Below are positions 24,429 to 36,335 of a stretch of 64,000 nucleotides of DNA, piece after piece. How positions within the stretch are numbered: the first letter of the stretch is position 1; each line of letters begins with the position of its first letter. Below the pieces are notes generated by a model. The model was not told where the DNA came from. It saw nothing but the letters and a program-made list of their open reading frames with translations, and made no database searches. The stretch comes from Xiphias gladius (Eukaryota; Chordata; Actinopteri; Istiophoriformes; Xiphiidae), in assembly GCF_016859285.1 (NCBI RefSeq), contig NC_053414.1, positions 1,802,517 to 1,866,516 on the forward strand, read 5' to 3'. A program made the position numbers and the translations under genes.

Positions 24429-26046
24429 GCGTGTTCAGACACTTCTGAAGTCACATCATTAATAACTTCACATTCGAGATAATATGCTGTTTACTATCAG
24501 TGAAAGTTCATTAATCCATATTTCAGCTCTATAACATGAATCATCAGCTGTGTTGATTGATTATTTCTGATATTTATCAGTAAATCCTCCTCTCTCTCTT
24601 CCTACGGTGTGGGTTTCTTCAGTGTGTTTATAATTTTCTGATTTATTAAACCAATTTTCAATAATTTCTTTCAATAATAAAATATTTTTTGTTGTAACCC
24701 CATGACAGTTATCAATACACAGTTAAATGTGTTAAAAGTTGGGTGAGCATTCCTGTAGAAGTCTAGTATTCATGTTAAATGATGTTTTGACCTATTACTG
24801 GGCCCTGCAGTGGGTATCAGGCTTTGCCTACATATATCTGCTGGGCCCTATTACAGGTGACACCATTCTCTGACATAACACAACTCTAAACTCATGGAAC
24901 GCACCTTTAAACTGACCTAACACACCATAAACTGACCTCATGTATATTTTTTATTTCACTGTAGTTCACTTTTTTGTTGTTGTTCAATAACTTTGGACAT
25001 TTCATTGAATATTCTGTTTATACAAAATTGGTTAATGTGCATTTATTTCTGGAGTACTTAAAATCCAGGGGTGCTGATATTTTCAACCAGGTTTGTAGGG
25101 CAGAGAAAAGAGAGAACAGTAACCAATGAACAAAGGACAGAGAGAACAGTGAACATAGAACACAGAGAACAGAGAGCAGTGAGAACAGAGAACATGGAAC
25201 AGAGAGAACAGTGAACAGAGAATGATGAACAGTGAACAGAAAGAACAGACAAGAGAGAAAACAGAACAGAGAGAACAGCGAACAAAATAAAGAGTGAGTT
25301 CAGCTGCTCAGAGACAAAAACATTGAGAGGGAAAGTTTCATTAAAGAGAGGTGAAGTCATACTGTGTCATCATTGGGCGGAGATCCGAAAACATTCTAAA
25401 CCAGCTGCAACAGCTGGAAGAAAGTTTCTCCTCCTCTCCTCTACTATCCCTCCTTCTCTACCTCCTTCTCTTCTTCTCTACCTTTTCCTCTCTTACAGTA
25501 AATGTAATAATAAAAACTTTCCGTTAGGAGGAGCTGTTTAATAGTTAGATCAGATATATATTAAATTTACTTTTTAGTTCAGAAGGTTCATTATTGACCA
25601 TAAAAAAAGCAGTTTGACACAAATTCTTAGATCAATGTCCTCTTATTTGCTTTTTCAAGCGCTTTCAACTGCCTCTCACAGTCTGCTGCATGTACCTCAG
25701 ACTGATGATAATATTAATTTATTGTGGACTTTATAACTCAGACAATGGATTTTAATCATCCCTCTCTCACAGTGCAGTTGAGTCATGAAATTTACACACA
25801 CCAGCTGGACATGAGCGGTTTGGATTAAAACATGTGAACTTGTCCTTTAATGCGCAGAACCACAAACACACTTCAGAGACCAGACAAAAAAAAACATCGG
25901 TCAGCTTCAGTGTTGTTTTTTTATCAGTCTGGATTTTATTAAAAGACTTTCAGAATAAATTCAGCAGGGGGAGTCACTGAAAAATGGACCAATCAGAGGA
26001 AACGGCAGCGCCATAGTGTGCACAAGCGTGTTTGAAGGTCAGGTGG
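24429..26046. other. Tail-to-tail spacer between acyp2 and the reticulon gene
   Basis: It holds the acyp2 3' UTR (AATAAA at 24676) and, on the other strand, the reticulon 3' UTR (complement of AATAAA at 25935-25940). A GAGAACAGTGAAC minisatellite lies at about 25095-25290. No other gene is seen. Confidence 0.6.
25095..25290. repeat. GAGAACAGWGAAC minisatellite
   Basis: Tandem variants of AGAGAACAGTGAAC and AGAGAACAGAGAGCAGTG, about 10-16 bases per unit, purine-rich on the plus strand. The CTGTTCTCT-type reading frame on the other strand is a by-product. Confidence 0.85.
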
Positions 26047-26661
26047 TCACTCAGCTTTGGTCCTTTTCACAGCTCCTGGTAACCTGTTCTGCAGCCTGAA
26101 AACACACAGAAATAATCGATCAGAGTGTTTTGTACTTCCTGCCTGTCATATCTGCAAAGGTTTGGACAGAATAACATGAACATCTGCCCAACTAACCCTA
26201 TCAAAATCCTCACAAAATTTAAAAGTCCAATCAGCTACATCTCACTCTAGACTTCACAGGTGTATCCACGGGTCTAACTGAAAAGAAATCCTAGAGATGA
26301 AAATATAAACTCTTTTTACCTGCTGTGTAAACAAACACAACAGATGTAAACAGACACAACAGGTTTAAACAAACATGATGTAAACAAACATGAAAGATGT
26401 CAACAAAGATACTCACCAATGTCACAATTAACTGTGATACAAAATGATCTAAATATGTTAAATTCAACATATTAAACTGGATTATAATGTTTATCCTACT
26501 TCAGTAATAACTCCATTCTATAAGCAGATCTGAGCAAGTTCTCAGTTAAAAAAATAAAATTCTGTTGTGAAGCTGCAGCAGATCCTGATGTGAACCCACT
26601 TCTGCAGTGTCTCTTCCAATCTGCACCGAACCAAGTCGATGCTCTGATCAATCTGTGTCTG

Positions 26662-26742
<81 letters not shown>

Positions 26743-29700
26743 GTCAGTAAAAAGCGGGATTAGAATCTGAGTGTCTGGTCTATTTCTCTAATTCCAGCAC
26801 AGAGTACAAAACATTTGATTCACAGAATCAAACCTCTTCCTTGTGTCAGAGTTTGATGTCTGAACATAGGCATGAATTTTGCCTCAGAGGATATAAAATA
26901 AAGAGTAAAAGGAATTAAATCACTTAAATCCTGAAACACCCTACTTTACACCAGTTACACCAGAGACATCAGTTTATTAGGAAAACCTGAACAGTCCAAA
27001 CCAGCAAACAGCTCTGCAAGAAGTTCATACTGTTCAGTGGTAGTTGACTCTGTGCTCATTACTGAGGCGGCTGTCTGTGCCAATGTGGTATTAGACTGTA
27101 CAGCTCTTTCTCATAATTTGTCCATACGGTTAATGTAAATGTGTTTGTTGTCTGGTGGAGCCTCATGCCTGCTGGAACTTGTTTGTCTGACGCAGGTTCT
27201 GTTAATGATCAGAGTCATCATAGTATTCTTCAGTGTCAGTACCTTTTTCTTCTGGTAGATCAGCGGAGTGGTGAAGAAAATGATGTCAGCTAGATAGAGA
27301 GAGAGTTAGCATCAGTTTGTTACGGTCTATCTGAAGCAAACTCTCAGACCAGTAAACTGAATCAGAATCAGAATCAGAGAATCAGCCTCACCAAGGATCA
27401 GGATGGTGACTCCATTAAACAAAGCTCCGACATACGTCATTACCCACATTACAGCGGCCAACTGAAACGATCAGAGAATATACATTTAGAAAATACACAG
27501 AGTACACACATTCAGAGAACACACACTCAGAGAGCACATAGCTTAGAGAACACACAGAGAATGCACAGTGAGAGAAAACACACGTAGAGAACAAACATTC
27601 AGAGAAGACCCAACTTGGAGAACAAAAATTCAGGGTACACACAACTTAGAGAACACACACTTAGAGAACAAAGATTCAGAGACCACTCAGAGATCATACA
27701 TTCAGAGAACACACAGTAAAAGAACATTCAAAAAACACAGCTTTGAGAACATAAATTTATAGATTAAACATTCAGAGAACACGCAGTTTAGAGAACACAT
27801 TCAGAGAGCACATGCTTAGAGAACATACATTCACAGAACACACAGCTTGGAGAACAAACATCTACAGAAAAAACAACTGAAAACGTTTAGAGAACAAACA
27901 GCTTAAATATTTGGAGAACAAACATTTAAAGAACAAACATTTAGAGAACAAACAGCTAAAACCTTGGCAGGACAAAGTGCTGAAATGTTTAGAGAACAAG
28001 CAGCTGAGACAGACAGAGGATAAACAAGACAGAGTTGCAGTTAGAGCTGCCAATAATCACAGTTAGTTTTTCAGTGGGTTGTTCGCTGAGTGGTGATTAT
28101 CTGTTTGAAACGTGAACTGGTTGGTGTTGAACCGTGGGGTTCTGCTTCTTTCAGACAGTCACCCAGCCACCCTGGCCTCTCAGCAGCTCCCAAGTAGCCG
28201 GGGGGAAAGTAGGAGCTATCCTGGGTCGGCTCTGCATAGCTGTACCCAATGTACAGTGGGTAATTATCCAATGTAAGGAAGAAAAAAGCAAATATAACCG
28301 GGTTGAGATAGAGCAGCAAACAATGACACAGCTGAAGACTGGACCAAAGATTCACTAGTGAATCGACAGCTTCACCTTCAGGATCAGGTCCCTATGAACC
28401 AACACAGTCTGGTCACCACCAATCCACCTGTTGATCTCCCCTCCATCTGACCCTCACTGCTGAACCATGGAGAACAAGTCTGTCTGGTTTGGGAGTTCCT
28501 CTAAGTGTTCCTTCCAGAAAGGACCAGAAGTTCTTCTCCATGGTCTCCGTGAGCTCCTCCCACAGAGTTTTCACTTCAGTGACCACGGAAGTTTTAGTCT
28601 TTCTTATTTCCAGATAATTGTCTGCTGCTTCAGGAGTCTCCTGGTCAAACAAAACGTGAAAGGACTCCTCCAGCTTCAGTACACCAACAGATTCTCAAGT
28701 TGTCACCACGATAGGCTCCAACAATCTTCTGACCATAACTCTGACTGGCAACCTCAGCAATTGATGCTGGTGTTCAATGAATCCCCACGAACAACAGTCT
28801 GTGACTTCCTATCACTGACCTTTAGACTCAAAGAGACGTTCCTCTCTTTGTCAGGGAAAACTCCAGCACAGCAGCTATCAACTGGGGGTTCATGAGTATC
28901 ATCACACCTGCCTGACACCTTTCACCCCAGGGGATTCGGGAATAGGAAAGTGCAGCACCATACAAGAGTTTGGTTATAGAGCCAGAGCTAAATCCAGATA
29001 ATGCTCCACCTCCTTCACCAACAGCTTCGTTTCAATCAGACAGCTGATGTCCCACGTACTTAGAACCATTTTTCATAGCCCGGGGACAGCTCGCAGCTTG
29101 CCACCCACCTGGCAGCATCTCTGACCATTACCTCCAGCCATGTAAGTGGTGGGACCACACGGTTTGAAAGAAAATATAATTGGATAAAAGTTCTAGACAC
29201 TGTGATTTTGGTTCATCACATGGATACCTTGTTTATCTAAGTACGAGCTAGCATTAGCCACCGTTCTAACTCATTCTGTATGAATCTGACCTTCAGAGAG
29301 TCGACCAGGTCCTCGACCAGCAGCAGCCTCCTGGTCTGACTGCTGAACCAGTTCAGGTGGATCAGAGACTGATCAGCCAGCTGTCGGACTGACTCTGAGG
29401 ACACCGAGATGTCCCTCTCCAACAGAGACCTGACAGAGGAGAACAGAGGAGGTCAAAGGAGGTCAGAGGAGCTCAGTGTAGGTCAGAGAAGATGAGAGGA
29501 GGTCAGAGGAGGTCAGAGGAGGAGAGAGGAGGTCAGAGGAGGACAGAGGTGGTCAGGACTTTATCTGGTAGTTTATAGACACACTTGTGTTGTCTTACAT
29601 ATGTACCCATTATTATTACACTGACTTTTGTTATTGGCTAACTGTTTTAGAAACAGTCGCATACACAAATCTCACAGCAATCTGACATACACTCACCAGG

Positions 29701-32700
29701 CACTTTATTTGGAACAATTGCGTACATGCTTATTCATGCAATTATCCAATCAGCCAATCATGTGGCAGCAGTGCATTGTATAAAATCATGCAGATACAGG
29801 TCAGGAGCTTCAGTTAATGTTCACATCAGAATGGGATAAAATGTGATCCCAGTGACTTTGACCGTAGCACGATTGTTGGTCCAAGACAGGTGGGTTTGAG
29901 TATTTCTGAAACTGCTGATCTCCTGTGATTTTAACACAAAACAGTCTCTAGAGTTCTTACTCAGAAATGAGCCAAAAACAAAAAAACATCCATTGAGCAG
30001 CAGTTCTCTGGATGGAAACACCTTGCTGATAAGAGCGATCAAAGGAGAATGGCCAGACTGGTTGGAGCTGACAAAAAGGCTACGGTAACTCAGATAACCA
30101 CTCTTTACAGCTGTGGTGAGTAGAAAGGCATCTCAGAATGGACAACACATCCAATCTTGAGGTGGATGGGCAACAACAGCAAAAGACCACGTCAGGTTCG
30201 ACTCCTGTAAGTCAAGAAAAGAAACCTGAGGCTGCAATGGGCACAGGCTCACCAAAACTCAGCAGTTGAATACCAGAAAAACGTAGCCTGGGCTGGTGAA
30301 TCTGGATTTATGCTGAGGCAGCAGATGGTAGGGTCAGAATTTGAATCAAACCATGAATACATGTACCCAACCTGCCTTGCGTCAACAGTCCAGGCTGGTG
30401 GTGGTGGTGTAATGCTGTGAGAAATGTATTCCTCACAGACTTTGGGCCCCTTAATACCAAACATTCATGGTTTAAATGTCACAGCCTCAGAGTATTGTTG
30501 CTGACCACGTACATCCCAATTTACAATCTTCTAATGACTACTTCCAGCATGATAATGGTCCATGTCACAGAGCAAAAGTCGTCAAACTGGTTTCATGAAC
30601 ATGACAGTAAGTTCAGTGTGCTTCAGTGGCCGCCCCAGTCACCAGATCTGAATCCAGTAGAACACCTTTGGGATGTGGTAGAACAGGAGACTGGCAGCAT
30701 GAATATGCAGCTGAAAAATCTGCAGCAATGATGTGATTAGTCATGTGAACATGGACCAGAATCTCAAAGGAAAGTTTCCAACATCTGGTGGAATCCAGGC
30801 CACAAAGAACTGAAGCTGTTTGGGAGCAAAGGGCGGCCCTACCCAGTATTAGTATGGTGTTCCTAATAAGGTGCTTGGTGAGTGTAATTTCTTCAAGATA
30901 TACGAAGCTGGTTTTTATCCTTATTATTAATTCTGATTCCTTTTGGAGTGTGTATATGTTTGAGTGTGTGTTTATGTTTATGTGTGTGGGGGGGCTTATA
31001 TTACTATCTTTCAGTTTTAAACCACTGTAGTGAGGACATTTCTGCATTGTGAGGACATTTTGGCTGGTCCTCACTACATTTGAAGGGTCAGACTTGGTCT
31101 AGGTTCAAGTCAGAATCGGGTTTAAGTTCAGGGTTAGGGTCTGGGGAATGTTTTATGTAAGTGAGGGTCCTCGGAAGTATAGAAAGACAAACGTGTGTGT
31201 GTGTCTGTTACCTGAATGGATGACCTTCGTCTGATTTCTGGACAGCCTGAATCACTGATTTATAAACCCTACAAACAGGAAGTAGACAACTATTAGGATG
31301 AAATAATTTCCTGTGAATGAACTCATTCTTCACTCTGAAATGATTTCATTATTTATCTCAATATTTAATGAATTTATCTCAATATTTAAGAATTTATCTC
31401 ATTTAAAGATCAGAGTAGCAGTGTGCCGGATCATCATCGTTTTCATGTCTAACAGCAGGACCTGTTGTTATTCACTGCAGACACTGAGTGTTGTGATTGG
31501 TTATTACCTGAAGGTGATGGTGACACAAAGGAAGGCCAGCAACAGGTAGGACACCACACTGATGATGGACAGCGTTGCCACGGAGATGAGAACCAGTAGT
31601 GACAGACCAAACGCCGCCCCCGACTTCTTTGGTTGTTTCCAGTGGACGAGTTTTAAGGCTGCAGGGTGGGGTTAGATTTACACAGAAAACACAGTGAGAG
31701 AGGACACACACATTATGTCCTCACAGGCAGAGACAAAAACATATTCATCAGACAGACATAAAGGGTAAAATACATTCATGTGGGTAACTTCAGTGCTGTG
31801 TCCATAAAGGAGTATAAGTTCAAATATGGACACAACAATTCGGATATGTACCCAGGGGCTTCACCATAGAGCCTGATGGGTATCAGAATCAGGTTTTCAC
31901 ATATGGTAACAGTCAACTGAATTAACAAACAAAACAAACAGTGCGCACTAGCACAGTGAGGCAGTTATCCATAGTTCAATCTTGAAATAAATTTAAAATA
32001 ATAAAAACTCAAATGTGATACTAAATCCTGAACTCCAGGCTGATGCTGGAGTAATGAGCCTCCTGCTGCAGCCTGTGTCGAGCTGAACTGACTGAACGTC
32101 GTGTCAGTCTCAATTATTAATTAATAATAATACATATATATAAATAATAATGAATATAAGAAGAGGAGGGTCTCATTTATTGGAAGACAGTCAAACATCC
32201 CAGATGGTATAAAAAGTCTCCCAAACGATCAGAACCTGCCCAAAACTGTTTTTTACAAGTCCAAGTAAATAAAAAGTCACCCAGACAGTTGAAAAACCGT
32301 CGAGTCTGACAACATTGAATCCAGTTGTACAAATACACCAGCATGGATCAAGCTCTTTCAAAAGATAAAATATGTGAAATGTGACCTACAGGTCACAGAG
32401 AGTGTTGCAGGGTCAAAGTGGAGGAGACTGGAAATCATCAATCAGATCAGTACTAGTGTTAACAGAAAGGCAGAGCAGGGCCTTTATTTGTTCCTCCTGT
32501 TAATTTTATCCAAGTATATTATTTAAATACTGTTTTTAGATTCTGTAAAATTTACAACAGTCTGGCTCTGGTGATTCCTTGTGCTGTCTTCAAAGAAAAT
32601 ATTGTTCACACTCAAACACTCAGCTCTGACACCAGCACAGTGAGAATGATTCAGTTTCATTTATCAGACCCGCCACCCCCACCACCCATGTCACAGCCGC

Positions 32701-33802
32701 AGTATAATCCAGATTACTACTCGCAGATCAGAAATCATGTGGAGTTTATTAACGACGTGGAGCCACATACCAAACACTGTCTTAATGAGGATTTCTGTGA
32801 AATGTTGAGCAATTGACACCGGGACAGTTTGTTTATGTCAGAAAGGCTGCAAAGAAACATACTCATAAGAGAGTTTTTACGTTATCTCTGGGCTCTGATC
32901 CCTGTTTTAAACATACAATACTCTTCATCTGTGGTGGAAAATAACATGCGTAGGTGAATATTTTCATTTTGTGATTCTTTATGCTTCTACTGCACTACAT
33001 GTGTCTGACAACTGCACTTACTGGTGATGAAACTTAAGCTGAATCAGGATCAGCTGCAGAGGTTTCCACCACAACTCAGGTAAAACAAGTATTTGTGATA
33101 ATGAGTTTATCTGTATATTTGTATTCAGTCAGTATTCACAGTGAAATACACAGAATGTCACTTTGTTTATCTCTGAATCGCACCAGTATTTCACCCTCTG
33201 TTCTTTCTTAATGACAAAGCTTTTATTTTACTTTTCTTAAGGTAAAAGCCCCTCACCTCCCAACAGTAAGCAGCTTGTTTCAGAGAAACTATGGTCAGCT
33301 GGTCAGTCAGCTGACAGCAGAACAATACAGCTTTGTCCGTGAACACAGCTTCATTAACACGCTAACTAACCTGCAGACCAGCTAGTTAACACGTCAGGGG
33401 GTGCTTAACTAGCAGATCTTTCGCTACCAGAGGGGGTTAGATGAGCTAACATCACTGTCTGTAGGCAGAACATCTCCACAAATAATACAAATAGAATAAA
33501 AGGTTCCAAATAAAATCAGGTTGAAAACACTAGAAAAGATAGTAAGTAGACCTTAAGTTCAGATCATAGTTGTGTTTCTTTAGAGTGAAAAACTGAAACT
33601 CTCTGAGTCTCCACCAGGTCCATTTAGGAGCTGCTCTGGAGCTTTTCACTGTATCGCATGAGCTTCCTACTTTAAACTGAATGTAAAAGCTGACTCAGGA
33701 ACAGTTACCTGAGTGTGTGAGGTCTCTGAGTGAGGAGGAGTTGTTGAATGATGATGATGATGATGATGAAGAGTCAGAGCGGCTGCTGGTTGAGTCGGCC
33801 AT
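26047..33802 (-). CDS. Reticulon family protein, short isoform, RTN3-like
   Basis: An ER membrane-shaping protein. Exons in transcript order: 33802-33709, 31658-31508, 31268-31212, 29429-29291, 27461-27392, 27289-27243, 26658-26600 and 26095-26047. Phases agree and give 221 residues. The short Ser-rich N-terminus (MADSTSSRSD, then a serine run) leads into a reticulon homology domain. Hairpin 1 runs from LVHWKQPKKSGAAFG to CVTITFR. The loop contains VYKSVIQAVQKSDEGHPFR. Hairpin 2 follows LLLVEDLVDSLK and contains MWVMTYVGALFNGVTILILA. The C-terminus is LPGAVKRTKAE, the usual basic -KAE ending. SVVSYL, YKSVIQAVQKS, MTYVGA and KTQID favour RTN3, whereas EGHPFR favours RTN4. A divergent teleost paralogue is possible, so no symbol is given. 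The exon 7 donor is inside CAGAA/GTGGGT, and exon 8 starts at 26095. Confidence 0.9.
26663..26739. repeat. (AC)38 microsatellite at a splice acceptor
   Basis: Pure AC dinucleotides. On the gene strand this is (TG)n, and it ends 4 bases before the acceptor of reticulon exon 7 (exon starts at 26658, acceptor TTCAG). Confidence 0.98.
27470..28015. repeat. Minisatellite of TTAGAGAACACACATTCAG-type units
   Basis: About 25-30 tandem variants, roughly 16-22 bases each, with the core AGAGAACA. It starts a few bases upstream of the reticulon exon 5 acceptor and fills much of intron 4. Units are variable and contiguous with no unique spacers, so it is not a CRISPR-like array. Confidence 0.9.
28380..29160 (-). 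mobile_element. Diverged LINE fragment, minus orientation
   Basis: It shares text order with the fragment at 21340-22680: opened-up English-like blocks such as CTGAACCATGGAGAACAAG, GTCTCCGTGAGCTCCTCCCA, AGCTGATGTCCCACGTACTTAG and AAGTGGTGGGACCACAC. Frames are shattered. It lies in reticulon intron 4. Confidence 0.6.
29430..29556. repeat. GGTCAGAGGA minisatellite at a splice acceptor
   Basis: Ten- to twelve-base units GGTCAGAGGA and GGAGAGAGGA abut the acceptor of reticulon exon 4 (exon begins at 29429). On the gene strand the array is pyrimidine-rich and forms the polypyrimidine tract. Confidence 0.9.
29690..30884 (+). mobile_element. Tc1-like element with broken transposase
   Basis: It begins CACTCACCAGGCACTTTATT and ends CTAATAAGGTGCTTGGTGAGTG, with TA at 29688-29689 and 30885-30886. 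Recognisable transposase text includes WPPQSPDLNPVEHLWDVV at about 30629-30680, which holds the third catalytic acid. Earlier frames are interrupted by stops. It is inserted in reticulon intron 3, opposite to the host gene. Confidence 0.92.
31018..31190. repeat. TGAGGACATT-type dispersed repeat
   Basis: Contains GTGAGGACATTT, GGCTGGTCCTCACTACATTTGAAGGG and AGGGTTAGGGT. A related short copy (GTGAGGACACTCATTGACATAATGCATTCCC) is at about 34065-34145 in the opposite order. It is a common fish non-autonomous repeat with GAGGAC ends. Confidence 0.5.
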
Positions 33803-34859
33803 TTTCTTCTCCTTCTTCTTCTTCTGTCTCTGTGAGGTTGTGAAGTTTCTCTGCAGGTTTAAACCTCAGTCTGAGCTGCTGATGTGGTGACGTCATCGCG
33901 GGGCAGGGCTCGTGGAGAGGGGGCGTATCCACAGGTCAGCTGTCAGAGCCCTGATGGTTTTATCTTTAAACATCAACTTCATTTAATTTAAAGAGCAAAT
34001 CACCTCAGCACAGATTAAAACATGAACACACACACACACACACACACTCTTCTACTTCTGTCTTTGTGAGGACACTCATTGACATAATGCATTCCCTAGC
34101 CCCCTACCCTAACTATGGCTAAAACCTGATTCTAACCTGCTTTGCTGACTGTTGATTCCACAGAAGAAGAAGCTGGGTGGACAAAGTTGGCAAAGGTTTC
34201 TTACCTGTAGGAAGAGTTAAACAGACAGCATGAAGACAGCGTAGAGGACATGATGGAGAAATAAAACAAAAAGCTGACAAACTCTGCAGCATCACAATTA
34301 ATGAAACAAATTCATGAAAAGTGGTCAGTCTCTAATTCACATTGTTTTACAGATTTTCATGTTTTGCTGAATGACAAATAAGAATTTGTAGATTCCTGAA
34401 AATACTGTGAAAGTTATCCACATCAGGATATGTGTTTTGGATTTTTACAGTCTGTGGCCATAAAATTACATTAATTTTTCCATATTTAAATGAGTCAAAG
34501 ATATCATTATTTTACAGGTGTTTGTCATTATTCTATAGTAAGGTTAAAAAATACAGTAAATGATGTTTCAGTTTTTCATTTTAGTTATTAACAACATAAT
34601 TACATTTAAACAATATTTACACATTTATAAAAATGTTAATATAAGTCAGTATTCTTAATGCAACAGACTAAACATTTAAAGAGCTACTGCACACTTAACT
34701 GTTTTTTGTGAGCTGGAAATTAAATGATGTGCTTGTACTGTGATGAAACACGTCAGTGCTTTGTTTGATGTTGATATTTCTCACTAAAGTTATAAAAATC
34801 CACATTTCATGGGTTGAAAATGGCTCAACACGCCATCCACTGTTTTAAATCATCCTGAA
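33803..34859. other. Reticulon promoter side and AT-rich spacer
   Basis: The 5' UTR and promoter of the reticulon gene lie at 33803 to about 33960, where GC content is locally higher. A short CA repeat is at 34030-34050. Beyond that I see only AT-rich sequence. Confidence 0.45.
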
Positions 34860-36147
34860 CCTTTTCAAGGCCAGTGCGGACATACGGTCAACCGTTTGGG
34901 ACATATTCACGTCATGAAATGTATAGGGAAAAAAAAAATCTTAACGCCTTCCAGTCAGAAGGGGGCGGCCCACCTCCCCCAGCACCTGTCCTTGAGTGGG
35001 AGTCTGTCAAACGGTGCTCTTTTTCAAATATACACTGATGGAGACTTATCATTCTTAGACGTTGTGCATTTTTCAGAGAGAGCTATTCTAACTACATGGA
35101 GGTTGAGTTGGGATTTGTCTGAACCCGCCATCTTCGCTTCACTCCTTCTGGGGTTCGAAACCCTGCAAACCTTCAACCCGTTCCTACCAGCGGTCCCTGC
35201 CAACAACAGTATTTGTTCATAATTCTGTTCATCCTTACCCTAGAATGAGCGTTATGCAAGCCAACACTGATGTGACTTTAGCTAATGTCAGTATAACGAA
35301 TATACACTCAGAATGCTGTTACTGTTCCCATTTAATAAACGGTGTAATAACGACACATGCTTGTTTCCAGACCTGCGTTTTTAGAGAGGCTGCATGTCAG
35401 ACTGTCTGTGAGAGAGACCTTGGAGTGAAAGAAACTGCGTGTCAGACTTGTCCAGTGGGTCTGCAACATGCCACTGTACAAGCTGTCCCGAAGCCCCCTT
35501 GGAGAAGTAAGGGTGAGTGTCTACCTTGCTGTTTTGATTACATTTATTGGTAGGATTGTCTCTGTTGCAAATTAGTAAGTGGTATATGTGTCACTGTACT
35601 GGTCATTTCCATTAATTTCCCTGATGCTGCTGCACATGTGTGAATAAAGGGATGTTTATAGCTTTAGTTACATGTTGGTTGAACCCTCCACACCTGATGT
35701 ATACAATTGAGTTGCTGTGTGCATCTGTGTTGCCTATGTGCCTCAGCAATTGTTGTTTTGACACATATATTGTGTTAATATAATTTATGTATTGTTTGTC
35801 TAAGAGCCACTCAGTCCGGAATCCAAAACAAAAGTGTTGATGTGACACCAGCTCTCAGGATGCTGCTCCATGCCAGCCTCTGGTAAAATAAACCACACCG
35901 AGAAGGCCCACAAATGAAGTGTGTGCAGATGCCTCAAGCTTCCATCCTGAGGTGGCTGAAAGTACCACTGATGGTGAAAGCTATTGCTGTTTTATTGTAT
36001 TATAGATATTAACTAAATGTAGTGATGTATGGCTTTGTCAGAGGTGGGTCGAGTAGCCAAAAAGTAAAAGGCTAAAGGTAAAAGTGCAGTTACTTTGCAA
36101 AAACAAGTACTCAAGTGGAAGTAAAAATACACGTCCAAATAAGTATC

Positions 36148-36335
36148 CACCCATCCATCAGGTATACGGCTCATCCTTTTGAGGGTCGCAGGGGGCTGGA
36201 GCCATTCCCAGCTGGCGTCGGGCGAGAGGCAGGCTACACCCTGGACAGGTCGCCAGTCTATCACAGGGCTGACACTAAGAGAGAAACAACCGTTCACACT
36301 CACATTCACAGCCATGGGCAACTTTTAGAGTCACC
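36148..36335 (+). repeat. Third copy of the fish GCCAGTCTATCACAG repeat
   Basis: Contains GAGGGTCGCAGGGGGCTGG, GGCGAGAGGCAGGCTACACC and CGCCAGTCTATCACAGGGC. It is the least diverged of the three copies and is inserted in the decayed transposase-like region. Confidence 0.8.

Noticed and set aside
26496-26738. Val-Cys repeat proteins on the minus strand
   Set aside because: They are the (AC)n microsatellite read in two frames. The true coding part is reticulon exon 7 at 26600-26658.
27470-28015. Regular repeat array resembling CRISPR spacing
   Set aside because: Units are contiguous and degenerate with no unique spacers, and the host is a vertebrate. It is a minisatellite.
32571-32816. 81-codon frame with a PPPPPP run (plus strand)
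   Set aside because: It lies in reticulon intron 1 with no splice signals, no recognised family and no supporting neighbour. It could be chance.
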